Below, one piece after another: positions 12,155 to 21,500 of a stretch of 64,000 nt of DNA. This stretch comes from Ochrobactrum chromiisoli (GTDB taxonomy: Bacteria > Pseudomonadota > Alphaproteobacteria > Rhizobiales > Rhizobiaceae). Under the pieces are notes generated by a model that saw nothing but the letters and a program-made list of their open reading frames with translations, made no database searches and was not told the DNA's origin. Made by a program: the position numbers and the translations under genes. The stretch is taken from NCBI RefSeq assembly GCF_026241335.1, contig NZ_JAPHAV010000011.1, positions 62,001 to 126,000 on the forward strand. The letters run 5' to 3'. Each line of letters opens with the position of its first letter. The stretch's first letter is position 1.

Positions 12155-12600
12155 GGCGCTGATGTCGGACAGATGGTGTGCTCGACCCATCTCGTACGGT
12201 GCAGATTGGTATTCGGGGCGCATCTGAATATTTATGGGAGTTTTCCTATGAGTCGGGCATGACCGTAGTTCACGCCGAGGAAGTGAGCAGGTTGGGTATT
12301 CCCGCCATCATTGAGAAAGCACGCAGCATCATCGGAGACGGTCCAACCTATTTGTCATTCGACATTGATAGCCTTGACCCAAGTTTTGCGCCGGGGACTG
12401 GTACTCCAGAGATAGGAGGGTTGACAACGCGGGAGGTATTGGAACTCATTCGTGGCTTGAAAGGTATGAACATCGTGGGTGGTGATGTGGTGGAAGTCGC
12501 CCCTCAGTACGATGCCACGACCAATACTGCTCAAGCTGGTGCACAAATGTTGTTCGAGATTCTTAGCTTGGTGGCATTAAATCCGTCTGTTTTTAGGTAG
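12155..12600 (+). pseudogene. Agmatinase/ureohydrolase, C-terminal relic
   Basis: Readable from about 12163 to a stop at 12598-12600. LDPSRTVQIGIRG, then a conserved FDIDSLDPSFAPGTGTPE block with the second pair of manganese-binding aspartates, then GGDVVEVAPQYDATTNTAQAG, place it in the agmatinase (SpeB) group of the arginase family. That group hydrolyses agmatine to putrescine and urea. Only about the last 145 of about 320 residues remain; the N-terminal metal site is missing, cut off by the IS3 element at 12154. A GTG at 12178 could start a fragment, but it would be inactive. Confidence 0.85.
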
Positions 12601-12850
12601 CCATATCCCTCAAGTAGACGTGCCGAATGTAACTCGACGGCTCATAGCTGTCGAGTGACAGCCCGCTTCTTAGTTGACGCGGTCGGATGGTTAGGATCGC
12701 GCACCCGGTGCGCCTGCAGTCTGTTGACACACAAACAATCAGAGGCGCGGGAAACTCAGTCTCAAGCGAAACAGGCTGCCCAGCCATGGCGCGATTGAAG
12801 TAGTCGGCCGCGATGTGAAAGTTCTCCGGCCCGTCGAGGGATCAATATCG
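12593..12850 (-). pseudogene. LacI-family regulator, C-terminal relic
   Basis: Read on the minus strand from about 12850, the frame gives DGPENFHIAADYFNRA, then MAGQPVSLETEFPAP and LIVCVST. This is the pattern of the extreme C-terminus of LacI/GalR-type regulators (usually ending PLIVRxST). The following residues to the stop at 12593 do not look conserved. Nothing corresponding to the DNA-binding domain or the rest of the sensor domain is present, so it is a decayed fragment. Confidence 0.55.
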
Positions 12851-13068
12851 GATAGTTCCATAATAGAAGTTATGCGATTTATGCTAAGATATTGTTTTCT
12901 ATGGCATAATTCAGGAAGTTGATGTCTCCATTGTCATGCACCCCCATCTCCGACGAGGCCTTCCCACATCTTAGTTTGGTGCCCACTATGAACCGCTGCA
13001 ATATCGTTGAAGGACGTACAATTGCGCGCTAGCGACCGCGCGCCGCTTGAAATTTATCCTGCCACGAT

Positions 13069-13088
13069 GTATATACTAGTGTATATAC
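13069..13088. promoter_or_regulatory. Palindromic operator upstream of vapBC
   Basis: A perfect inverted repeat, GTATATAC-TAGT-GTATATAC, ends two bases before the ribosome site (AAGGAG, 13090-13095) of the antitoxin gene. VapB/AbrB-type antitoxins bind such palindromes to autoregulate their operon. The AT-rich arms could also contain the -10 element. Confidence 0.7.
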
Positions 13089-13101
13089 AAAGGAGACCAA
13101 T

Positions 13102-13371
13102 ATGCCACAGCTCCGACACTCCGAACCTACACCAGCCCGCGAAGCAAAACTCTTCCGTAACAATAAGAGTCAGGCTGTTCGCATTCCAGCTGACTTCGAA
13201 CTTCCCGGCGACCGGGTGATGATCCATCGCGATGGAGATCGACTTATCATAGAGCCGGTGCGTCGCCTGAACCTGCTGGAAGTGCTTGCCGGATTGGAAC
13301 CGCTTGGGCCGGAAGATCAGTTCCCGAATGTTGACGATACCCTGCTACCGTTGAAAGAGATCGACCTGTGA
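13102..13371 (+). CDS. vapB: VapB-type antitoxin
   Basis: A small (89-residue) protein with the AbrB/SpoVT swapped-hairpin DNA-binding fold: KLFRNNKSQAVRIPADFELPGDRVMIHRDGDRLIIEPV. The C-terminal half, which in this family wraps the toxin, is acidic (LEPLGPEDQFPNVDD). The ATG at 13102 is set by the AAGGAG seven bases upstream. It overlaps vapC by 4 bp. It neutralises the VapC ribonuclease and probably represses its own operon through the palindrome at 13069. Confidence 0.9.
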   Translation: MPQLRHSEPTPAREAKLFRNNKSQAVRIPADFELPGDRVMIHRDGDRLIIEPVRRLNLLEVLAGLEPLGPEDQFPNVDDTLLPLKEIDL

Positions 13372-13775
13372 GCGCGCTCTACATGCTTGACACCAATGTC
13401 GTGTCCGAGCTTGCACGAAACCCCAAAGGTGCTGTCGCCAGACGCATCGCCGAGGTTGGGCCAGAAGCAGTTTGTGTCAGTATCATCACGGCAGCAGAGT
13501 TGCGTTATGGATGTGCCAAAAAGGGGTCGCCGAAGCTACTGGCGCACATCGAGGCCATTCTTGGAAGTATGCAAGTGCTCGCACTTGATACGCCTGCCGA
13601 CGCCGAATATGGGCGAATCCGAGCCGAATTGGAAGCCGTTGGTAAGCCCATCGGTCCGAATGACCTCTTCATCGCTGCCCATGCTTATGCGCTCGGGGTG
13701 GTGTTAGTCACGGCCAATACCGGAGAATTCTCACGCATCCGTGCTCTGAGGGTCGAAAACTGGCTACGCGACTGA
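13368..13775 (+). CDS. vapC: VapC-type PIN-domain toxin
   Basis: A 135-residue PIN-domain endoribonuclease. The Mg-binding acidic residues are visible in YMLDTNVVSELAR (Asp8, Glu12), SIITAAELRYG (Glu), and KPIGPNDLFIAAHA (Asp), the VapC/FitB pattern. VapC toxins usually cleave initiator tRNA or rRNA. Translation overlaps vapB. The gene appears intact, so this is a complete addiction module on the replicon. Confidence 0.93.
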   Translation: MSALYMLDTNVVSELARNPKGAVARRIAEVGPEAVCVSIITAAELRYGCAKKGSPKLLAHIEAILGSMQVLALDTPADAEYGRIRAELEAVGKPIGPNDLFIAAHAYALGVVLVTANTGEFSRIRALRVENWLRD

Positions 13776-14028
13776 GCCGTGCTGTTGTTCGTTCAAAGAG
13801 AATCTGACGCTGAATGGACAGATCACTAAAAAGTGCATTTATGATCGGTAGATTGTCCCTTGGTCTGCTCATGCCTGGGATAAAGACTGCTTGAAATCCG
13901 CGACACGTCCTGGCGGTATAATGTATAATCGCTGGCATCGTTTCTTGCGATGAACGACTGATTTTCCGCTGACGCCTGCTATGAATGTAGATGCCGAATC
14001 TGAACAACGAATGATGCTTTAACTGCTG

Positions 14029-15831
14029 ATGATGACCGACCCGCTCCACATTCTCAAAACCATTTATGGATACGATGCCTTCCGTGGGCGGCAAGCGGAA
14101 ATCGTATCGCACGCGATAGCAGGCAATAATGCATTCGTCCTGATGCCGACAGGCGGCGGCAAATCGCTATGCTATCAGATTCCCGCCCTTGCGCGACCGG
14201 GCATGGGGATCGTGGTTTCACCGCTTCTCGCGTTGATGGCCGATCAGGTCTCCGCGCTCCGGCAGGCGGGTGTGAAGGCTGCGGCGCTCAATTCCGACCT
14301 TGCTGGCGATGACAGGCTAGCCTTGTGGCGTGATATCCATGCCGGGGCACTTGATCTGCTCTATGTCGCGCCTGAAACCCTGCTCAGACCGGATACATTG
14401 CAACGCCTGAGCGACGTGCCTCTCTCGCTAATCGCTATCGATGAAGCGCATTGCCTGTCGCAATGGGGGCATGATTTCAGACCATCCTATCGACAGCTTG
14501 ATGTGTTGATGACGCAGTTTCCCGACACGCCACGCATGGCGTTGACCGCAACTGCCGACGAGCCGACACGTGCGGAAATCCTGTCGCATCTGCAGATTGA
14601 CAAGCGCGATGCCTTCATCGCCGGTTTCGACCGTCCCAATATTCGCTACGCGATCATGGAGAAGGACAATCCTCGTGCGCAGTTGAAACGCTTTCTACAG
14701 GATCACCAGGGCGAAAGCGGCATCGTTTACTGTCTTTCGAAACGGAAGACGGAAGAAACAGCCGGATGGCTCCGCAGTCTTGGCTACGACGCCCTCTCCT
14801 ATCATGGCGGCATGGAAAAGTCCGCGCGCGAGGCGAACCAGGCACGATTCCAGCACGACGAGGCGGTCATCATGGTGGCGACGATTGCCTTTGGGATGGG
14901 GATCGACAAGCCGGATGTTCGCTTCGTCGCCCATATCGATCTGCCGGGAAGCATCGAAGCCTATTATCAGGAGACAGGGCGTGCAGGGCGCGACGGACTT
15001 CCAGCCGAAGCGATGATGCTCTACGGTTATGACGATATCGTCCTGCGCAGCCGCTTCATCGAGGAATCCGACGCGCCCGATCAGCGTAAGCGGATGGAGC
15101 GGCAGAAACTCGATACCCTCCTCGGGCTGGCCGAAACGGCGAACTGTCGCAGACAGGTGCTGCTGTCTTATTTCGGTGATCGATGCGAACCATGCAGCAA
15201 TTGCGATACCTGCGCCGAACCACCAACCCTCTTCGATGGGACAATAGCCGCGCAGAAAATATTGTCCTGCATTCACAGAACCGGGGAGCGGTTCGGGCAA
15301 GCCTATATTGTCGATGTCCTTCTTGGCGTCGACGATGAGCGCATCAGCCGCTTCGGCCACGACCAGATTTCGACTTTCGGAATCGGCCGCGAGCATGACA
15401 ATCACACCTGGCGTGCGATCATACGGCAGTTGGTCGCGCAGAGGTTAATCGATGTCGACTTTGCCGGACACGGCAGTTTGTCGATCTCGGAGACAGGCAG
15501 GCAGTTTTTGCGCGCAAAGCATACGCTCATGTTGCGTGTCCCGCCGAAATCGAAGCCATCGCGTGGTGCTGTTTCGCCTGGAAAATCGGTAACATCCGCC
15601 CTTTCGGAGCGTGATGAAGCGCTGTTTCAGGCGCTACGTGAGAAGCGGCTAGAGATCGCGCGCGCCCAAAATGTGCCACCTTATGTGATCTTCCACGATC
15701 GCACACTGATCGAACTGGCCACAGCCAGGCCAGCCTCACACGCCCAGATGGCCGATGTGCCCGGTGTGGGCGATACAAAGCTCGAACGCTACGGCCCGGC
15801 CTTTTTGGCCGTCATCAACGCACACGATTAG
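14029..15831 (+). CDS. recQ: ATP-dependent DNA helicase RecQ
   Basis: A 600-residue superfamily 2 helicase that unwinds 3'-5' at forks and recombination intermediates. Order of domains: motif 0 and Walker A (GYDAFRGRQAEIV; LMPTGGGKSLCYQIP), DEAH box (IAIDEAHCLSQWGHDFRPSY), motif VI (QETGRAGRDG), RecQ zinc site (CRRQVLLSYFG..CEPCSNCDTC), winged helix, and a C-terminal HRDC domain (residues ~525-600). Start at 14029 or the adjacent ATG at 14032; no strong ribosome site distinguishes them. A TATAATG at 13916-13922 could be the -10. The gene ends at the junction with an IS6 relic, so its last residues may not be the original ones. Confidence 0.95.
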   Translation: MMTDPLHILKTIYGYDAFRGRQAEIVSHAIAGNNAFVLMPTGGGKSLCYQIPALARPGMGIVVSPLLALMADQVSALRQAGVKAAALNSDLAGDDRLALWRDIHAGALDLLYVAPETLLRPDTLQRLSDVPLSLIAIDEAHCLSQWGHDFRPSYRQLDVLMTQFPDTPRMALTATADEPTRAEILSHLQIDKRDAFIAGFDRPNIRYAIMEKDNPRAQLKRFLQDHQGESGIVYCLSKRKTEETAGWLRSLGYDALSYHGGMEKSAREANQARFQHDEAVIMVATIAFGMGIDKPDVRFVAHIDLPGSIEAYYQETGRAGRDGLPAEAMMLYGYDDIVLRSRFIEESDAPDQRKRMERQKLDTLLGLAETANCRRQVLLSYFGDRCEPCSNCDTCAEPPTLFDGTIAAQKILSCIHRTGERFGQAYIVDVLLGVDDERISRFGHDQISTFGIGREHDNHTWRAIIRQLVAQRLIDVDFAGHGSLSISETGRQFLRAKHTLMLRVPPKSKPSRGAVSPGKSVTSALSERDEALFQALREKRLEIARAQNVPPYVIFHDRTLIELATARPASHAQMADVPGVGDTKLERYGPAFLAVINAHD

Positions 15832-16050
15832 TCCCGCCGAGATCATCGCCCCTGCGGTGTGGCTCTATTATCGGTTCCCGTTGAGCCTGCGCGACGTGGA
15901 AGACTTCTTGGCGGAGCGCGGCATCATCGTCACGTTTCAGACCGTCGCAGAATGGGCGGCGAAATTCGGCTTGAAATTCGCTCATCAACTCCGCTGCCGC
16001 TCACGAGGCCACTTTGCCGATAAGTGGCAGCTTGATGAGATGGCGGTCCT
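15832..16050 (+). pseudogene. IS6-family transposase relic (N-terminal part)
   Basis: Immediately after the recQ stop the sequence reads SPAEIIAPAVWLYYRFPLSL and RDVEDFLAERGIIVTFQTVA, then DKWQLDEMAV. This is the N-terminal helix-turn-helix of IS6/IS26-group transposases up to the first catalytic Asp. It breaks off near 16045-16052 at the junction with a toxin gene. The second Asp and Glu are absent and no terminal repeat was found. Confidence 0.85.
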
Positions 16051-16347
16051 CGACAAAGAAACCCGCCAGTAACAAGCGGGCTTCTCTGCCGAGATTGGCG
16101 GACTATGCCAAGAGTTTCGTGAAGGATTGGGAGCGGCTTTCCCGTTCTGACTGCTACAACATGCACCAGCTCAAGGAGGCCATGTTGCTCCTGATAGCGA
16201 ACGACGAGCCGCTACTAGGCTCGGAATGGCTTGACCACGCCCTGAAAGGGGATTGGACCGACCATCGGGAATGCCATATCGGCGGCGATTTCCTCTTGGT
16301 GTATCAGGTCGAGGATGGAGTGCTCCCTATTTCACCGGACAAGTCGG

Positions 16348-17175
16348 CTAGTTTGATTTAGCCCTGATGAACAGCCGCGGGGAAGCCATCTTGAGCGCGG
16401 AATGTGGATGGATTTCGTTGTAGTCTTCGATCCATCCGTGGATGAGCCGGAGCGCAGTTTCGGCGTCCGGTAGAGCTGATATGCGGATATAATCCCGCTT
16501 CAGGGTTTTAACGAAGGCTTCCGACATACCGTTCGACTGCGGGCTAGCCACTGGCGTAAAGCAAGGCGTCAAATTGAGGGCTTGGGCAAACAGTCTCGTG
16601 TCTCTTGCTGTGTAGGCCGAACCATTGTCGGAGAGATGCTCGATAGCATGCGGAGCTCGGGTTGCTCCGAAGCGTTTCTCGACCGCCTCCAGCATCATGT
16701 CGCGCACGTCCGAGCCGGAGATGCCAGCATTTGCGACCGCTGTCCAGGCAATGATCTCGCGGTCGAAAGCGTCGATGATGAAGGCGAGACGGATGATCTC
16801 ACCGTTCCAGCAGGTAAATTCCAGACCGTCCGAGCACCAGCGCAGGTTCGAGCGCATGACCATGACCTTGCCGTCGTGGACACGTCCCTTGCGAACAGCC
16901 GTATGCTTCTCCAAGAGCATCGCATGATTGCCCATGATGCGATGAACCCGCTTGGCGTTGACGGCGGGCTTATCGGCGGCTCGTCTTTCGCGATTGAGGA
17001 GCGCGGCGATCCGCCTATAGCCATAGGTGGGCCTTTGATCCACCAGCCTGCGAATGATCGGCAGAAGCACTGCATCCTCAACCTTGTTGTAGGGCCCGCG
17101 CGGCTTTGATCTGCCTTTCAACCGCTCAACGAGATTTGAACGGGACACGCCCAGCGTATTTGCGACGGTCTTCAT
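16348..17175 (-). CDS. IS3-family transposase OrfB (integrase core)
   Basis: A 275-residue integrase-core protein with the DDE residues in LRWCSDGLEFTCWNGEIIRL (Asp), EHLSDNGSAYTARDT (Asp) and GMSEAFVKTLKRDY (Glu). The N-terminal VANTLGVSRSNLVERLKG is a helix-turn-helix of IS2-group type. It overlaps orfA by 4 bp. It is most likely made as an OrfAB fusion by -1 frameshifting on the A7 tract (T7 at 17217-17223, plus strand), and the -1 frame is open from there into this gene. Confidence 0.93.
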   Translation of the reverse strand: MKTVANTLGVSRSNLVERLKGRSKPRGPYNKVEDAVLLPIIRRLVDQRPTYGYRRIAALLNRERRAADKPAVNAKRVHRIMGNHAMLLEKHTAVRKGRVHDGKVMVMRSNLRWCSDGLEFTCWNGEIIRLAFIIDAFDREIIAWTAVANAGISGSDVRDMMLEAVEKRFGATRAPHAIEHLSDNGSAYTARDTRLFAQALNLTPCFTPVASPQSNGMSEAFVKTLKRDYIRISALPDAETALRLIHGWIEDYNEIHPHSALKMASPRLFIRAKSN

Positions 17176-17561
17176 CGGGAACCGTCCTTCGGCAACAAGA
17201 TTGGCCGCGATATCCGTTTTTTTGAGTCCGCTTTGGAAAGGGCTTCGCGGAGGATTTCGACCTCCATCGTTTTGCGGCCGAGCATGCGCTCCAACTCACG
17301 GACGCGCTCTTCCAGCTTCTTTACTTCCGAATTGCCGACAACTGGCTCGTCAGAATCCACCGCTGCAGCACCTCCCTCGCTCAAAAGTCTGCGCCACCGG
17401 TAAAGCAAATTGGGCGCAACGCCATGGCGGCGAGCGGTCGAAGATACCGTCTCGCCTGGCTCAAAACTTTGCTCAATGATTGTCAGTTTCTGCTCAGTTG
17501 TCCACCTCCTGCGGCGGACATCACCAGTTAGCAATTCAACGTGTCTGAAGTCGTTAGACAT
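17172..17561 (-). CDS. IS3-family OrfA
   Basis: A 129-residue DNA-binding subunit: RRWTTEQKLTIIEQSFEPGE, then VSSTARRHGVAPNLLYRWRR is the helix-turn-helix, and VKKLEERVRELERMLGRKTM is the leucine-zipper coiled coil. It ends in a SKKRISRP tail downstream of the slippery tract. The layout and length match IS2-group OrfA proteins. Confidence 0.93.
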   Translation of the reverse strand: MSNDFRHVELLTGDVRRRRWTTEQKLTIIEQSFEPGETVSSTARRHGVAPNLLYRWRRLLSEGGAAAVDSDEPVVGNSEVKKLEERVRELERMLGRKTMEVEILREALSKADSKKRISRPILLPKDGSR

Positions 17562-17797
17562 AAGCCTATACTCAACTCTGTGCTTGAGCCTTTCTGCTTA
17601 TGCCGACTGCCCGGTTGAAATGGGGTGCAGTTCAGAGGACAACAGCGTGATTTTCGTGCGCGCTGGCACCCCACACCGAACTGTTTGAGTGATTAAGGCT
17701 TCCTCTAATACTCAAAGCCTCATCGCCTCAAGCCTGCCCCCGGCCGTCCCTTTGGCCACCTGTGACAAGAGCGGGACGTCCGGAGGCTAGCTGTTGT

Positions 17798-18547
17798 TCA
17801 CTGTGCAGGCGCTGACACGGTAATCGTACACCTCTGATCTTTCTTTGCGTTGACAGCTGACCGGGAGCACACATCAAGCGCCTGCCGGTTGGCTTGTACA
17901 AGTTCACTCGCTTCGACAATGCTACGCCACCCCCCGGGACTTCCCGATTCCATGAGGGCTATCCCGGCTTTCCAACGGTCATTGTTCATGACCACGGAGG
18001 CAACGGCCATATCAACCGTTCCAGGCAGTAAACGTGGCACAAATAACATTGCCAGGACACCGGTGATGATACCGAACCCCACCGCGCCAAAGACCCACTT
18101 GTTTTGATTATCGCGCACGCGCGCGCCCGAGACGCGTGTTGAAAGATTACGACTCGCGCGTTCAAGGTCGGAAGCCTGTCGTTCGAGCTGCTGCGCGGCG
18201 TTCCTTACCAGAGCCTCGCCACTGCGCTCGAGAACCCCTGCATAGTGCTGCGCGCCCTGTCGAAGAATGGGTGACTGCTCGACGCCGTGCAAACGCTCTG
18301 CAACATTGTCGAGCGCCTGTACAAGTTGTGCGAGCTGGGGCTTGTAATCGGCTTGAGGCTCGATCTTCTCGAGCTGGTCGAAAGCAGCTTCGATGCCGCG
18401 CCGCATCACGGTCATTTCCGCGCCGATCTGCGTGCCCTGCGTCTCGACGGTGCGCCGGAGCGCATCAAAGGCTGCCGCCGGATCACCTGAATCTTCTTCA
18501 CGCGTTGCGAGCCCAATGCCGTCTGTGTGGTCGTCGAGTTCCGTCAT
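17798..18547 (-). CDS. DUF6118-like protein downstream of traA
   Basis: A 249-residue protein with a long helical, coiled-coil-prone N-terminal half (residues ~20-155), one transmembrane segment (WVFGAVGFGIITGVLAMLFV, ~165-190), and a short C-terminal domain. It begins 12 bp after the traA stop on the same strand, so it is probably cotranscribed with the relaxase. Proteins of this shape next to traA in Hyphomicrobiales are annotated DUF6118; the function is unknown. A role as an inner-membrane accessory of transfer is inference from location only. Confidence 0.65.
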   Translation of the reverse strand: MTELDDHTDGIGLATREEDSGDPAAAFDALRRTVETQGTQIGAEMTVMRRGIEAAFDQLEKIEPQADYKPQLAQLVQALDNVAERLHGVEQSPILRQGAQHYAGVLERSGEALVRNAAQQLERQASDLERASRNLSTRVSGARVRDNQNKWVFGAVGFGIITGVLAMLFVPRLLPGTVDMAVASVVMNNDRWKAGIALMESGSPGGWRSIVEASELVQANRQALDVCSRSAVNAKKDQRCTITVSAPAQ

Positions 18548-18559
18548 GTTCTCCCTGCC

Positions 18560-21500
18560 TTACATTTCTATACCAAAGCCCCGATCAATCCGCTGGCCGC
18601 GTGTTACCTGCTTCTGCAGCACACGGGCGATGCTTTGATCGCGATCAAGCTCCTGCCCGATTCCAAGCTCCTTGCTGCGATGACGCACGATAGATTCTGC
18701 CTTTGGATCGCGTTCGAGGCGCTTGGCAAGGCCCTGCATCTGGCTTTCGATCTTGCCCCGCGCCTCGTCGTGTTGCCAGCCGCGAAGCTTCTGGCGCTGA
18801 CCGCCCAGCTCCTGCCAGCGATTCACGAACCGCTCGGCCCTGACATTGGGGTCTTGCAGGGCGGCGTTTTCACGCTTCATGCCTGTGATGACATGGGCGA
18901 CACGCTCCCGACCGGTAAGCTCGGTCATGGCGCGCGCCGTCTGTGGATCATGCCGCAGTGTCGAAACCATCAATTCTTCTGTCCCCGCGCGCACCTGGTC
19001 GAGTTGCTGGCCGGCCGCGTGCATCTCCTGCCGCTGCATGTCAAGAACCGGCAGGCCATCACGTTGGTGCTGATCGAGCGACTGATAGGCCCGCACATAG
19101 CGGTCAATGGCTGCCTCAAGCGGCGACTGACGTCGTGATCGCTCGGCCAATCTGTCAGTATCGGGGCGGTCTTGTACTGGCACCGACTGCAAGCTCGTCT
19201 CCCTTCCCGGCAGTTCTTCCCGCTGCTTGGACGACCCAGAACGCGCATTGAGCCTGAGGTCAGAGAACATACCACCGCGCTGTTTCTGGGCTTGCTGCGG
19301 CCGTTTCTGCTCGACCGGCGATCCACTCTCACCGGTGCTGTCCTGCTGCAGCCGCTCGGCCGCCGCGCCGCGCCCGAGTTTCAGGCCCTCGAACGAATTG
19401 CGGCGCTGTTGTCGATCACCGACGTTATCCGCGGCCGTTGATTCCCGCTCCGCACGTAGCCCGGCGCGCTCCGCCGGGATCTCGATCTCGCTTACGATCC
19501 CCATTTGCTCTGCGATCCCCCGCCGCTCGGCAAATTGGCGCGCGGCAAAGTCGCGGGTATAGTCGAGTGTCGTTTCCTTCACGCCCGACCGTGACAGCTG
19601 ATTTTTAAGCTGCTCATAAGCAAGATCGCCCGCATCTTGAACCTTCCAAGCGTTCCGGTGCGTCTCCGTTCCGTCTGGAAGGCGAACCGGCTCCGAACCG
19701 ACATGTTGCAGGCCGATCCTGTCCCCAATCTGCAGTGCCTGTTTCGAAGCCTTCATGGCGCGCTCAAGATCTACGCCCCATAACGTGCGCTGCTCACCTT
19801 GATCGTTTTCAAGCGTCACGAAATAGCTCTGACTATTGCCTTCCTTGTGGTTGAACGGTGCGGCCCCATGTTCGACCAGACGACCCACAGCCAACGTTTG
19901 ACCTACCTGCCGGCCAAGTTCCGATTTGCTGAACTCGTCCTGGCTCCCATAGAGCTGCACTCCGTCGCGATGCCGGGTCATAGCGACGTAGGTTAGATGC
20001 CGGTCCATCGTTCTCGACGCCAGCACATAGGCACGATCCACGGTTGCGCCCTGATTTTTGTGAATTGTCGTCGCATAGCCGTGGTCGACCGCCTGATAGT
20101 CGTCCATCGGCACGCTGACGCTGCGCCCTTCCTTACCGCTCGCCCCGTCGAGCTGCGCGACGATCCTGGGGCCAGCACCTGGTCGGCCGACCTCAACATG
20201 CTCGACGGTACCCAACATCCCGTTTTTTACGCCAAGGTCGCGATTGTTCTCAAGGAACACGATGCGGTCGCCCGGGGCGAACTCGCGTTTGCCGTCGTTG
20301 GTCTGGAAGACCAGCCCCTCCCCGAGGGCGCCACGCGCCAGCTCGCCCTCGGACAGCCCCCGGCTATCGCCGGGCACGTTGTCCCGGGCCCGTAGCTCAG
20401 CTCTGATCGCGTCATTGATGGCGCGAACATCGGCCCGGCGATACGCCATCGCAATCCGGGTGCCGTCCGGACGCACTTGCGCGTCGGCAAGGTAATCACG
20501 CACGATCTGACCGCGCGCATCCTCGCCCGTCTCGGCAAAGCTGATATTGCCGCGATCCCGATAGGCGCTCAGACCCTCAGCCGTTCGGTGCGTGGCGAAG
20601 GCAACCGACGCGTCCCGCTGCCAGTCAATACGCTGCCTGCGTATCTGGGAAAGCTCGGCATGACCGATTTCCTCGGTGATCGCCCGGAATGGTGCGCCGG
20701 CCCCGATTGCCTGTAGCTGCTCATGATCGCCGACAAGGACGATCTTCGCACCGCGTGCCTCGGCCTCGCCAATGAACCGGGCGAGCTGCCGGCTTCCCAC
20801 CATGCCTGCTTCGTCGATCACAAACACATCACCGCGATTGAGCGTGCGACGGTCGTTCTGCCAACTCATGTCCCACGACGCCAGGGTGCGGCTCTGAACT
20901 CCAGAACTCTCCTCCAGACCCTCGGCTGCCTTGCCCGACAAGGCCGCACCGTGAACCCTGTAGCCTTCTGCCTCCCATGCCTCACGCGCCGCCGCCAGCA
21001 TCGTGCTCTTGCCAGCACCCGCATAACCGACAACCGCAGCAATGCGCTCCGGCCCAGTGACATGCTCAATCGCCCGCCGCTGCTCATCGGAGAGACGTGC
21101 AGCGTCGATAAGCCGATCGCGCTCACCGCGATCTAACTCACCCCGCTCGACCTTGTCAGCGGTATCGCTCGAAACGCTTGTCCGGATCGCAGCATCCTGA
21201 CGCCCGATCGCTTGTTCGACATGCTTGCGATCGACACCATGATGATCGCTCAGCCTGTGGCTGTGCGACGCGTGCATCCGCTGCGCGCATTCGATCATAC
21301 CGGATTCGATCTCGACCATTCCGCGCGTCGAATAACGCGCTAACTCGAATTCACCCGTCACCGGATCATGGCTTTCCGCCTGTAGTTCAACAAGGGCCGA
21401 TGACGCCATCACCTTGGCAAAGGCGCTCTGGAACTCTCCAATGTTATCGTTGATGTAGCGATGCAGCGCTCGCGCAACATCACGCCGATCAAAGACGCTT

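Larger units (their letters stand above)
16316..17634 (-). mobile_element. IS3-family (IS2-group-like) insertion sequence
   Basis: A 1,319-bp element with inverted ends: TGGAGTGCTCCCTATTTC from 16316 matches the complement of the right end, TGAACTGCACCCCATTTC, continuing into CCGG and CAGTCGG. GAGGA is duplicated on both sides (16311-16315 and 17635-17639), a 5-bp target duplication. Removing the element and one copy restores VEDNSVIF in the YafQ gene. Both reading frames are intact, so it may be active. Confidence 0.93.
16053..17691 (+). pseudogene. YafQ/RelE-type mRNA interferase toxin, split by an IS element
   Basis: The 5' part (TKKPASNKRASLPRLADYAK, SFVKDWERLSRSDCYNMHQL, then GDWTDHRECHIGGDFLLVYQVED) runs from the IS6 junction to 16315. 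The 3' end (EDNSVIFVRAG) resumes at 17635 after the insertion sequence. This is the type II YafQ/RelE toxin core with the catalytic His-rich HRECHIGGDF region. Three lesions are visible: the start codon is lost at the IS6 junction (the codon before ACA-AAG-AAA is TCG), an IS element sits in the C-terminal strand, and one extra C in a C-run near 17667-17671 shifts the last residues out of HTELF. No antitoxin gene remains upstream. Confidence 0.85.

Noticed and set aside
14695-15405. Minus-strand open frame inside recQ
   Set aside because: It is antisense to conserved helicase motifs and shows no family features.
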